NCBI RefSeq assembly: GCF_024347435.1 | Contig: NZ_AP025481.1 | Coordinates: 1,550,001-1,614,000 of the forward strand | From: Vibrio cyclitrophicus | GTDB taxonomy: Bacteria; Pseudomonadota; Gammaproteobacteria; Enterobacterales; Vibrionaceae | Reading direction: 5' to 3' | DNA: 64,000 bases | Shown: positions 35,770 to 44,469 of the stretch, in pieces | Numbering within the stretch: position 1 is the first letter of the stretch | How the letters are laid out: each line of letters starts with the position of its first letter | Notes under the pieces: generated by a model | What the model was told of the DNA's origin: nothing | The model's database searches: none | The model's input: the letters and a program-made list of their open reading frames with translations, nothing else | Made by a program: the position numbers and the translations under genes

Positions 35770-36474
35770 ATGAGCGAGAGCATCGTGAACAAGAACATTA
35801 TACTTTACGGTTACTGGCGCTCGTCCGCAGCCTATCGAGTGCGTATTGGATTAAACCTGAAGCAACTCAACTACGAGTCTAAATCGGTGCACTTGGTGCG
35901 TAATGGCGGCGAGCAGCATGACCCACAATATCGTGAGCTCAACGCCAGTGAATTAGTGCCCGTGCTGGTGGATGGTGAAGTTCAACTCAATCAGTCACTG
36001 GCTATTCTTCAATATCTCGATGAACACTATTTGTGTGAGAGCAGCCCTGACTCCTCGCTCATTCCAGAGCAAACACCGCTGCGTTATCAAGCGTTGGCTA
36101 TGGCTCAGGATATTGCGATAGAAATTCACCCTCTGAACAACCTGCGCGTGTTGCAGTATTTGGAGCGAGAATTGTCTTGCGAGCAAGAGGCAAAAATAGA
36201 CTGGCTTCATTATTGGATGAGCCAAGGTTTCTGTGCTTTAGAAGAGAAGCTTTCTAAGCATCGTCAAACACACGGTGATTCGGTGTATAGCATCACCGAT
36301 TCACCATGCATTGTCGATATCTGCTTGGTGCCACAGGTGTATAACGCGCTGCGCTTTGGCGTTGATATGTCACCGTATCCGTTGATTAACTCGATTGTCG
36401 AAGCGTGTAACCAGTTACCCGCTTTTATTGAGGCGATACCAGAGAACCAAGCGGATGCGAATGTACTTACGTAA
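35770..36474 (+). CDS. maiA: Maleylacetoacetate isomerase
   Basis: A 234-residue zeta-class GST-type isomerase converting maleylacetoacetate to fumarylacetoacetate with glutathione. The active-site signature YWRSSAAYRVRIGL is near residues 15-28, and NQSLAILQYLDE is the glutathione-binding segment. The gene follows the fumarylacetoacetase gene by 21 bp and ends the operon, completing the homogentisate branch. Confidence 0.93.
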   Translation: MSESIVNKNIILYGYWRSSAAYRVRIGLNLKQLNYESKSVHLVRNGGEQHDPQYRELNASELVPVLVDGEVQLNQSLAILQYLDEHYLCESSPDSSLIPEQTPLRYQALAMAQDIAIEIHPLNNLRVLQYLERELSCEQEAKIDWLHYWMSQGFCALEEKLSKHRQTHGDSVYSITDSPCIVDICLVPQVYNALRFGVDMSPYPLINSIVEACNQLPAFIEAIPENQADANVLT

Positions 36475-36609
36475 ACGTATAGCAACACTTTACGGCTAAT
36501 TTCGACTGCAATACGATAGACCACAAACATCTAAGGTGTGTCTGACGTAGTGCTAACAATGTTTATTTTATTTGTAATACAATTAGATATCTTTAAATTA
36601 ACGAATAAA

Positions 36610-37245
36610 ATGGCTATGAAATCAGTTCTATGTTTTGGCGATTCCAACACTTGGGGATGTTCCCCAGACTTACCGCGTAGATATAACCGTGCAGAGCGCT
36701 GGACGATGTTACTTCAATCAAAACTCCCTAATTATGTCGTGATTGAAGAGGGTTTAAACAGCAGAACAACCGTTTTAGATGACCCTTATGAAGCAGGAAA
36801 AAAAGGGCTAGATTACCTTTTACCGTGCATAGAAAGCCATCACCCCGATCTTGTTATACTGATGCTTGGAACCAATGACCTCAAATCTCGTTTCAATTTG
36901 ACTGCCAGTGATATATCTAAAGGGGCTGCAAGACTCGTTCAACTGATACAAAACTATCAACACGGTTTTATGACTAAGCCTGCTGAAGTCTTGCTAGTGT
37001 CACCTACTCATGTCCTTGAAGTGAATCCATTAAAAGAGGGTTTTACGAACGCTGAAGCTAAATCAAAGCAGCTAGGACACTATTTTAAACTTCGCTCCCA
37101 AGAACTGGGTTGTCATTTCTTTGATGCTGCAACCGAAATCCAACCTTGCCCAAAAGAAGGTATACATTGGCAAGCATCTCAGCATGAAAAGTTTGCTGAG
37201 ATACTAGCAAAGCGAATCCCCACCATCTTGGAAACCGCTGTTTAG
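36610..37245 (+). CDS. SGNH-family hydrolase (GDSL esterase type)
   Basis: A 211-residue SGNH hydrolase. Block I GDSNTWG carries the catalytic Ser, block III is GTND, and block V is GIHW with the catalytic His. The residue three before this His is Glu (KEGIHW) rather than the usual Asp. The start is placed at 36610 (MAMKSVLCFGDSN); the frame is open back to 36538. Family members are carbohydrate esterases, arylesterases or lipases; the substrate is unknown. No signal peptide is seen. It is separated from maiA by 135 bp and may be an independent unit. Confidence 0.85.
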   Translation: MAMKSVLCFGDSNTWGCSPDLPRRYNRAERWTMLLQSKLPNYVVIEEGLNSRTTVLDDPYEAGKKGLDYLLPCIESHHPDLVILMLGTNDLKSRFNLTASDISKGAARLVQLIQNYQHGFMTKPAEVLLVSPTHVLEVNPLKEGFTNAEAKSKQLGHYFKLRSQELGCHFFDAATEIQPCPKEGIHWQASQHEKFAEILAKRIPTILETAV

Positions 37246-37510
37246 TTATAGCTGTAGGCTTTTCCGAGGTTAGAAAGCCTTATGTTGGTATTTCTAGTCA
37301 TCCTTTTGCTTTGATATTTTTCGTCCTGGCAAACTATGGTGAGGGTTAGATTGAACGCCGCGGGACAAAAGCTTGTTAAGAAGCCAATAGAACTAAGGTG
37401 ATGCGAATAATCTCTGCTTCTACAAAGTATTCGAATCACCTAAAAGTAACGATCAACTTTACTCATCCGCTACGCCTTCCACTACCTGTACTTAAATAAG
37501 ATTCTTGGTA

Positions 37511-37822
37511 TTAAGACGGAACAACCAATTTGTCTACAATGTAGCAATCTATATTGGTAGTGGCAGCAAGGCGTATGAGTTTTGCGTCACGATATTCAAT
37601 GTCATTATCCCATGCTAATGCAGCTTCTCTACTTGGGAACTGAATGATTACTTTCATTTGTAAACATTGCCCCGACAGTGTTTGACCTTCACTTGTTGCG
37701 ACCAAAATCTCACCACCATGCTTTGCAACCGTGTTAGCAGTGACATGATTTAACCCAGGGTTGTATTGCGCATAAAGTTCTTCATCCGCAATATCATAAT
37801 TAACTACATAATAAGCCGTCAT
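37511..37822 (-). CDS. DUF1330 family protein
   Basis: A 103-residue protein of the DUF1330 dimeric alpha-beta barrel type (AYYVVNYDI start, then GGEILVATSEG and a FPSREAALAWDND segment). The start is placed at 37822 with the ribosome-binding site GGAGATAATA. It is the third gene of an operon with a monooxygenase-like protein and a quinone-reductase-like enzyme, controlled by the divergent LysR gene. Confidence 0.85.
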   Translation of the reverse strand: MTAYYVVNYDIADEELYAQYNPGLNHVTANTVAKHGGEILVATSEGQTLSGQCLQMKVIIQFPSREAALAWDNDIEYRDAKLIRLAATTNIDCYIVDKLVVPS

Positions 37823-37834
37823 TATTATCTCCAA

Positions 37835-38461
37835 TCAACCCGCTATTTGAGTGACAAAGTTCATGTACTGGTTCATATCACCTACCACGGCTTTCTCCAT
37901 TAATGCCCCAGTCACTTTCGAATAAGGTTGATTAAAGTGGATATCCCAAACATCCGATTCTTTTCTCCAGTGTTCATACACGGCTAACGTGTCGTCATTG
38001 CCATTAATGGTAAACAAATCAAACAACAAATTACCTGCCTCGGTGCGAGTGTGTTGAATATGCTCCTCGAACTGGGCGATTAGCGCTTCACGATGTTCCA
38101 TTTTTAGTTTGAAAATGAAGAAAATATTAAATTTCTCATCCTCTTTATCTGCTTGCTTTAAGGCCACATGCGCAGGGGTTGTTTCACTAAGGTTCAAAAC
38201 CATCGCAGGCTCAACCAAAGCAGTTTCTGTCAGTTTGATGAGTTTTTGAGTGTGTGCCTGCTGTAAGTGTGAATCCAAAGCCTCCTGATTAACCCAACGG
38301 TCGTAGGCAAAAAATAGATTCGAATCTTGGTTATCAACATAGATTCGCATCTCCACATTGCCAGTTTCTTGGCTACTCGCCAGTTGGTGCTCCAATAGCT
38401 GTTGTTGAAATTCGTCTTCGTATTCTGGCTTTACTGTGAACTTTACAATTTGGTTAATCAT
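37835..38461 (-). CDS. Tandem antibiotic-biosynthesis-monooxygenase (ABM) domain protein
   Basis: A 208-residue protein with two ABM/ferredoxin-like dimeric barrel domains: residues 1-95 (MINQIVKFTVKPEYEDEF start) and about 110-205 (FNIFFIFKLKMEHREALIAQF). Both have the F...KPE / L.....ETGN pattern typical of quinol monooxygenase YgiN-like domains. The start at 38461 follows AAGGTG. It lies between the reductase and DUF1330 genes; together they may act on quinones. Substrate unknown. Confidence 0.82.
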   Translation of the reverse strand: MINQIVKFTVKPEYEDEFQQQLLEHQLASSQETGNVEMRIYVDNQDSNLFFAYDRWVNQEALDSHLQQAHTQKLIKLTETALVEPAMVLNLSETTPAHVALKQADKEDEKFNIFFIFKLKMEHREALIAQFEEHIQHTRTEAGNLLFDLFTINGNDDTLAVYEHWRKESDVWDIHFNQPYSKVTGALMEKAVVGDMNQYMNFVTQIAG

Positions 38462-38513
38462 TACTCTACACCTTGCTAGATTTTTTAATTTTAACTTCAA
38501 TGACTTATGGGAA

Positions 38514-39455
38514 CTAAACCGTTACGATAACTTTACCTACGGTTCGGCCAGTTTCGACAGCAGTGTGCGCCAGAGCTAAATCTTTAAACTCGAAAATTTG
38601 AGATACGTGTGGTTTGATCGAGTTGTTGGCGAGCATTTCAGAAATTTTTGAAGCGTCTTCACCGTTAGATTGAACAAGAAGCGGAGTAATCTTTAAATTT
38701 GATTCAAACGCAGTTTTTTGCATGTTATCTGAAGGCTCTCGAATAGTAATTGAAACGAGTTGACCACCAGAACGCAGCACTTGTAGCGACTTTTCAGCGT
38801 TTTCTGGACTCACCGTGTCGAACGCTAAATCAATATCATGAAGTACTTTTTCAAAGTCTTGCTCACGGTAATCGATGTGCTCATCTGCACCAAGTGACAT
38901 CACAAAATCCTTATTTCGAACCGAACTTGTCGAATAAACATAAGCGCCCATCTGTTTGGCTATTTGAACGGCAAAGTGGCCCACGCCGCCAGATCCCGCA
39001 TGAATTAGAACTTTATCACCTTGGTTTACCCGACCGTTTAATGCCTGATAGGCTGTCATGGCAGCAAGTGTGGTTGCTGCTGCATCGATAAAATTAACGC
39101 CCTCAGGTATTAATGCGATATGTGATTCTGGAGAGGCAACATACTCCGCATACGCTTTACCATTTCCTGGAAAATTCACCATACCAAAGACGTTATCACC
39201 CACTTTGAAATTGGTGACGTTTGCACCAGCTTCAATCACTGTGCCTGCAATGTCCCACCCCAAAATGATAGGACGCTCTTCGCCATACAAATCAAGTAAC
39301 GCTTCTTCTGCATACTTCACTTTGGTATCCGCAGGATTAATGCTGATGGCTCGAGTTTCTACTAGTACTTCATTGGCGCTAATTGTTGGCTTTTCTACGT
39401 CGTGCAACTGTAGGTTTTCAATGCCGCCTGCTTGATGAGTAATAATTGCTTTCAT
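38514..39455 (-). CDS. NADPH:quinone reductase-like zinc-free alcohol dehydrogenase
   Basis: A 313-residue MDR-superfamily enzyme with a GroES-like domain (1-120) and Rossmann domain with GSGGVGHFAVQIAK (about 142-155). No catalytic zinc ligands are evident, consistent with the quinone oxidoreductase subgroup. The start is placed at 39455 after ACGGAGAC; the frame is open for 20 more codons without a Shine-Dalgarno site. First gene of the operon; a 21-bp palindrome lies in its divergent promoter region with LysR. Confidence 0.88.
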   Translation of the reverse strand: MKAIITHQAGGIENLQLHDVEKPTISANEVLVETRAISINPADTKVKYAEEALLDLYGEERPIILGWDIAGTVIEAGANVTNFKVGDNVFGMVNFPGNGKAYAEYVASPESHIALIPEGVNFIDAAATTLAAMTAYQALNGRVNQGDKVLIHAGSGGVGHFAVQIAKQMGAYVYSTSSVRNKDFVMSLGADEHIDYREQDFEKVLHDIDLAFDTVSPENAEKSLQVLRSGGQLVSITIREPSDNMQKTAFESNLKITPLLVQSNGEDASKISEMLANNSIKPHVSQIFEFKDLALAHTAVETGRTVGKVIVTV

Positions 39456-39523
39456 TGGTTTGTCTCCGTTGGTGAATTCGTAAATGATTATATATATGCC
39501 ATTATTTGGTATCATCTAGCAGA

Positions 39524-39544
39524 TTAAGGAAATACTATCCTTAA
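39524..39544. promoter_or_regulatory. TTAAGGA-N7-TCCTTAA palindrome, candidate LysR operator
   Basis: Perfect 7-bp arms separated by 7 bases (39524-39530 and 39538-39544), in the 117-bp divergent region between the quinone-reductase gene and the LysR gene at 39573. Confidence 0.65.
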
Positions 39545-39572
39545 ATTCGGGATTAATAGAGAGGCGGATGAA

Positions 39573-40490
39573 GTGAACTTTGATCTAAAAACCTTAGCGT
39601 TATTCTTACGAGTTGTAGAAATAGGAAAAATTGGACGTGCTGGCGAAGACTTTGGGCTTTCAACGACTAATGCCAGCCAAAGAGTCCAACAATTAGAAGC
39701 GGAGCTGGGCGTAAAACTGTTCCATCGCTCAACAAGAACCATCACATTGACTCATGATGGTGAAATGTTTCTACCTCATGCCAGACGCATTGTTGACGAT
39801 GTTGAAGAGGTGGCAAATGTCTTCAAAGGTAGCGAAAGCAATGTTCAAGGGCGATTAAAAGTGGCTGTATCAGCTTCATATGGTCGACATTACATTGTTC
39901 CCTTTATCCCTGAGTTACTCGAGCTGTATCCTAATCTTGAATTGGAAATTGACTTTAACGATAAAACCGAGGATTTAATTGAGCATGGCTACGACTTAGC
40001 CTTCCGTATTGGTAACTTGTCTTCAAGTAACCTGTTAGCGAGGCGACTGGCTGACAATCCAATTATGCTAGTTGCTTCACCAGACTATATTGAAAAATAT
40101 GGTGCGCCTGAAAGCCCAGAAGATTTACTCAAGCATCGATGTTTGCCCTTGGGTCATGCTGTCGATTGGGCGTTTATGAGTGCTGACGGGAAAGTACACA
40201 AGGTATCTGTAGCAAATCCGATCTCCTTAAACTTAGGGGATGCGGTCAGTGATCTTGTTGAGTCTGGTATGGGGATTGGTATGGCTTCTTACTGGCATGC
40301 AGGGCCTTCGTTAAAATCTGGTCGAGTGATTCAAATCCTTCCGGATTATAAGCTTGTGAACGACACAAAAATTTGGGCGGTACGGCCACCTGGCAGAGTT
40401 TTACCCGTTAGAGTTAAAGTATTCTTAGACTTTATTGAGAAAAAAATCGTAGATACCAATAAAGTGAGATACGGGGATTTACTGATGTAG
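39573..40490 (+). CDS. LysR-family regulator
   Basis: A 305-residue LysR protein: winged helix 1-60 (FGLSTTNASQRVQQLEAELGVKLFHRSTRTITLT), linker helix and periplasmic-binding-protein-like effector domain 90-295. It diverges from the quinone-reductase/monooxygenase operon and the region between them holds one 21-bp palindrome, so it probably controls that operon and itself. The effector is unknown. Confidence 0.92.
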   Translation: MNFDLKTLALFLRVVEIGKIGRAGEDFGLSTTNASQRVQQLEAELGVKLFHRSTRTITLTHDGEMFLPHARRIVDDVEEVANVFKGSESNVQGRLKVAVSASYGRHYIVPFIPELLELYPNLELEIDFNDKTEDLIEHGYDLAFRIGNLSSSNLLARRLADNPIMLVASPDYIEKYGAPESPEDLLKHRCLPLGHAVDWAFMSADGKVHKVSVANPISLNLGDAVSDLVESGMGIGMASYWHAGPSLKSGRVIQILPDYKLVNDTKIWAVRPPGRVLPVRVKVFLDFIEKKIVDTNKVRYGDLLM

Positions 40491-40615
40491 TTTGGCTCTT
40501 ACCTAGAGCACACTAAGACTATTTCTGAGACTCATTAGAATGTAAATGAGCCGGTCAGAATTCGCCCAGAACTAGATATAAGCGAGGCACCTAAATTCCT
40601 AATACTGGTTAGCGC

Positions 40616-41500
40616 TTAGTCGTTAAACCAAGCAACAAGATGATCGATTAAAGCTCTGATTCTTGCGGTTAAATGTCGGTTCTCGGGATATACGGCGTAT
40701 AACCCCATTGGCTCTACTTCCATCTCTTCGAAAAGCAACGTTAGCTCACCTGATTTGACATGGTTTTCGACGGCGTAATACGGCCCAATTCCGATACCTA
40801 AACCACCACGCGACATATTGGTAATTGCCCTTGGTGAGTCTGCATTGAAAGTCCCAGACACTGGGCAAGAGACGATTTGGCCATTGAGGTTAAAATGCCA
40901 GTTTTTCGAATCAGTAGAGCTACGAAAAAGCAGGCAGTTATGATCGACAAGTTCTTCAGGATGAGTAGGTAAGCCATTGAGACTTAGATAGTCTGGGGAA
41001 GCAAAAAATACCACTCGCATATCTTTCAGCTTTCGTGCCATTAAATTTGAATCTTGCAGCTTACCAAATCTTATTGCAATATCGACGCCCTCTTCCACGA
41101 CCGCAATATGGTTGTCTGACAGGCGAAGATCGACTTTTACTTCGGGATGCTGCTTTTGGTAGCTTAGCAGTGGCTCTATCAACTCTTTGCTTCCAAAGCC
41201 TGTGGATGCTGTTAACCGGATAGTCCCTGAAAGTTCTTTTTGACGGTCTTGTACCAAGTCTTCGAGCTCATCAAACTGCTCTAGTATCGGTTGACAACGC
41301 TTATAGTAAGCTCGTCCCGTTTCGGTTAATGTCACGCTGCGTGTAGTTCGATAAAAAAGTTGAGCATCCAATCTCGCTTCAAGTTGACGAACATACTTAC
41401 TTGCTAGCTTCGTACTCAGGTCTGATTGCTTTGCTCCTTGAGTAAAGGATTTTTGACGTGCCACATTAACAAAAACCCGCATCGCTTCAATAGTGTCCAT
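40616..41500 (-). CDS. LysR-family regulator
   Basis: A 294-residue LysR protein: helix-turn-helix 1-60 (QSDLSTKLASKYVRQLEARLDAQLFYRTTRSVTLT), effector domain 90-290. It diverges from the glutathione S-transferase gene at 41645 and is likely its regulator, by the common LysR-target arrangement. It is convergent with the previous LysR gene. Confidence 0.92.
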   Translation of the reverse strand: MDTIEAMRVFVNVARQKSFTQGAKQSDLSTKLASKYVRQLEARLDAQLFYRTTRSVTLTETGRAYYKRCQPILEQFDELEDLVQDRQKELSGTIRLTASTGFGSKELIEPLLSYQKQHPEVKVDLRLSDNHIAVVEEGVDIAIRFGKLQDSNLMARKLKDMRVVFFASPDYLSLNGLPTHPEELVDHNCLLFRSSTDSKNWHFNLNGQIVSCPVSGTFNADSPRAITNMSRGGLGIGIGPYYAVENHVKSGELTLLFEEMEVEPMGLYAVYPENRHLTARIRALIDHLVAWFND

Positions 41501-41644
41501 AAACTCCCTTTCTCTGCTGACCTCAGAATTATGATTATCTACAAAATGTACATTATCATTGTATATATTGGTAGATTATAACCTATTAAACACCTTATAT
41601 ACTCCTAGCATACACAATCAAACCAGTCCGTTTAGGAGGCTACA

Positions 41645-42265
41645 ATGTCACATGGTATTCGAATCTACAGTTTTCCATTATCAGGCCATGCACACCGTGT
41701 GGAACTTTTTGTAAGCATTGCCAATATTAAACACGAAATTGTTTATGTTGATCTTCCATCAGGAGAGCACAAAAAAGAACCGTTCCTAACATTAAACCCT
41801 TTGGGACAGGTACCGGTCATTGAAGACAATGACATTGTCATCAGCGATTCAAATGCCATCCTCGTTTACTTGGCGCGCCGATATGCTCCAGACTTTCTTC
41901 CTTCGGATCCTATGCTAGAAGCTGAAGTGCAAAAGTTCTTAACACTGGCCGCTGGTGAAATAGCTTTTGGTCCAGCTGCTGCCCGTCTAATTACTGTTTT
42001 TGACGCGCCATTCGATGCTCAGTTTTGTCAAATTGTTGCTGAAAAGGCACTTACCAAACTCGATACTTTATTGGCTAACAAAGACTTCTTGGTTGGTGGT
42101 CGACCAACCATTGCGGATATTGCCGTCTACTCATATGTGGCTCATGCACCCGAAGGTAATGTGTCGCTAGACAAGTACCCGAATGTACTCCGTCTGCTAA
42201 GCAACATTGAGAATCTTGATGGCTTCAAAGCGATGCCTCGCACAGCTGTAGGGCTCTATGCCTAA
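41645..42265 (+). CDS. Glutathione S-transferase family protein
   Basis: A 206-residue GST: N-terminal thioredoxin fold (about 5-80; YSFPLSGHAHRVELF start, LGQVPVIEDND and SNAILVYLA for glutathione binding) and an all-helical C-terminal domain (about 90-200, with LVGGRPTIADIAVYSYV). It conjugates or reduces hydrophobic compounds with glutathione. TTAGGAGGC precedes the ATG. It diverges from a LysR gene. Confidence 0.9.
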   Translation: MSHGIRIYSFPLSGHAHRVELFVSIANIKHEIVYVDLPSGEHKKEPFLTLNPLGQVPVIEDNDIVISDSNAILVYLARRYAPDFLPSDPMLEAEVQKFLTLAAGEIAFGPAAARLITVFDAPFDAQFCQIVAEKALTKLDTLLANKDFLVGGRPTIADIAVYSYVAHAPEGNVSLDKYPNVLRLLSNIENLDGFKAMPRTAVGLYA

Positions 42266-42580
42266 CACGGCTATTTCGCGTGAGAAGCGTTAAGAGGCAC
42301 GCTCATAAATAGACGATTACACGATCTGAAAAGTGACATCTCTCCCTTTTATAAGGGAGAGCTAATATGCTGGTACGAGTAGGGACGTGATAGATCATCG
42401 TTCATTTCTATCGACAGGCTGTTTGCCCGCACATGCTGGACAGCACCGTCAGTTTTTTAATTAATCACCATCCATGACTAGCACGGATTCAGCTATAAAC
42501 ATGGCTTTTTTCGGTAGAAAGCCTCGATGGTTTTAAAGCTCTGAAGCAAGCAAATTAACAACGAAAAAATAAGGGATACT
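42266..42580. other. Intergenic region before the PNPOx-reductase fusion gene
   Basis: 315 bp. No repeat, operator or terminator with a clear T tract is recognised. Confidence 0.4.
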
Positions 42581-44275
42581 ATGTCTTTTTTATCTTATCA
42601 TCCGGGGGAATTAGCAGCCCAAGACAAAGCGGGAACAAGAGGCGCAGCCGCTGAACTCGCTGCCGGTAAGCGCAGTGTCCTTAGCTTTTCTTCTAGTCAT
42701 GATGCATTTTTGGCAGCTCAATCATTTGCCGCTTTAGCAAGTGTTGATATAAAGAGTCAGTCTGTGTGGGTAACCCCTTTGTTCGGCAAAGCTGGTGATT
42801 TAACGGCTACCTCAGAACACGAAATTTTAATCTCCGCAAGTTGCATCCCAAACTCTGAAATACTTAAATTTATTGAGCCTGGCACGCCTCTTTCATTATT
42901 AGGAATTGATTTAAATAGAAGAATAAGACATCGCATTAGCGGCACTTCGCTAACTTCAATGAATCAAGAGAGCCGTGGATTGAATTTACAAGTTGAGGAA
43001 TATAGCCCCAACTGCCCTAAATACATTAATCGTAGACAAATCATCCATGCATCAAATGAAGCGTCTGCCTTAAACAAAGATGCAAAGGCAGTAATCCGCA
43101 CTCAGTTAACTCCTGATGATCAAGCGTTTGTTCGGACAATCGATACTTTGTGGATCGGCAGTTACGCACCTAATGTCGGTGCTGATTGCAATCATAGAGG
43201 CGGGCAACCAGGTTTTATACGAGTAATATCACCATCTATCATAGAGTGGCCTGAGTATCGTGGTAATGGCATGTTTTTTACCTCGGGTAATTTGGAATCT
43301 TGTGATAGAGCTGGAGTTACTTTAGTAAATTTTGAATCAGGTAGCATGATTCAAATGACAGGCCGAGCAACTGTAGATTGGGCACACGATGGGAGTTATG
43401 AAGGTGCTTCAAGGAAAATAGTCTTTCACATAACAAGTCTTATCCGAACAGACAATGTTACCAGCCATCGTTGGCAACGCTTAGATTACTCTCCTTATAA
43501 CCCTGTGGTAGCGGGTGCAGAAATCTTAGATTCTGAAACTGAATATCCGCAAGTGGCAACGTTGGCGAAAATTGTGGACGAAAGCGAGCATGTTAAGACT
43601 TTCCGCTTTGTGATACCGCGTCGTATTGCTTTTCTGCCTGGTCAATATGCTACTTTTGAATTTTCCAATATTCCCGATGGTGAACCGCTTGAGGTACGTA
43701 CTTGGACTCTATCGGAAACTCCTAACAGTATTAATGGCGACAATACATTAGATATTACGGTGAAGCGTGTCCCAAATGGGTTGCTAACGAACTGGTTACA
43801 CGACCATGCGGAGCTCGGCATGCAAGTTAAATTGCTGGGTGTTCAAGGCGAAATGACTGCAATTCGATTGGACATAGAAACGCAAAAACCGGTCGTTCCT
43901 AAACATTTGCTGTTACTGAGTGCTGGCATTGGTATTACGCCTAATCTGGCGATGGTTCGTGGTATCGGCGCATTTTCACTACAAGACCAAACCAATATTA
44001 CTATGATCCACATAGAAAGAGATGAAAAGCACCTCATTAGCCAATCAGAATTATTACGCCGAGCAATGAATTACCCTAGTTTCAATTACATAAATATCAT
44101 TAGTAGTCGTCAGGGGCGGTTGACAGAAGATGCACTGGAAAAGGTGGTGCCGAATGCGGCTAGCCAGCAAGCCTATATATGTGGGCCGACTCAATTTATG
44201 AGGGATATGACTGAGTACCTAGTTTCAATAGGCGTCCCAGCAGCACAAATTTATACTGAAAGTTTTGAGTTTTGA
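42581..44275 (+). CDS. PNPOx-like / ferredoxin-reductase-like fusion flavoprotein
   Basis: A 564-residue two-part flavoenzyme. Residues about 1-300 form a pyridoxamine-phosphate-oxidase-like split barrel (IDTLWIGSYAPNVGADCNHRGGQPGFIRV, RGNGMFFTSGNL). Residues about 320-564 form an FAD/NAD(P)H ferredoxin-reductase module (FLPGQYATFEF, RTWTLSE for FAD, LLLSAGIGITPNLAM for NAD(P)H, YICGPTQFMRDM near the end). There is no C-terminal 2Fe-2S domain, so electrons must pass to another acceptor. It stands alone. The role is unknown. Confidence 0.85.
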   Translation: MSFLSYHPGELAAQDKAGTRGAAAELAAGKRSVLSFSSSHDAFLAAQSFAALASVDIKSQSVWVTPLFGKAGDLTATSEHEILISASCIPNSEILKFIEPGTPLSLLGIDLNRRIRHRISGTSLTSMNQESRGLNLQVEEYSPNCPKYINRRQIIHASNEASALNKDAKAVIRTQLTPDDQAFVRTIDTLWIGSYAPNVGADCNHRGGQPGFIRVISPSIIEWPEYRGNGMFFTSGNLESCDRAGVTLVNFESGSMIQMTGRATVDWAHDGSYEGASRKIVFHITSLIRTDNVTSHRWQRLDYSPYNPVVAGAEILDSETEYPQVATLAKIVDESEHVKTFRFVIPRRIAFLPGQYATFEFSNIPDGEPLEVRTWTLSETPNSINGDNTLDITVKRVPNGLLTNWLHDHAELGMQVKLLGVQGEMTAIRLDIETQKPVVPKHLLLLSAGIGITPNLAMVRGIGAFSLQDQTNITMIHIERDEKHLISQSELLRRAMNYPSFNYINIISSRQGRLTEDALEKVVPNAASQQAYICGPTQFMRDMTEYLVSIGVPAAQIYTESFEF

Positions 44276-44404
44276 ATTTAGCTGTTCGAGGTTTGAGGCA
44301 CAGATGGTTGGACAACCGATTGGAACAGCTCAAACCTTGATTGATAATGACAGGCTCGTGCTGATTAGCCCACTTAGATAAATCGAATACGAAGATCAAA
44401 AAAA

Positions 44405-44439
44405 CTCCGCGGCGTTAAATTCCACGGAGGACTTTTTAT
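44405..44439. terminator. Hairpin terminator between the fusion gene and aacS
   Basis: CTCCGCGG (44405-44412) and CCACGGAG (44422-44429) form a stem with one mismatch, followed by ACTTTTTATTT. Confidence 0.6.
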
Positions 44440-44469
44440 TTCTAAATCATGTTCTTCTAGGTCTCAGCG

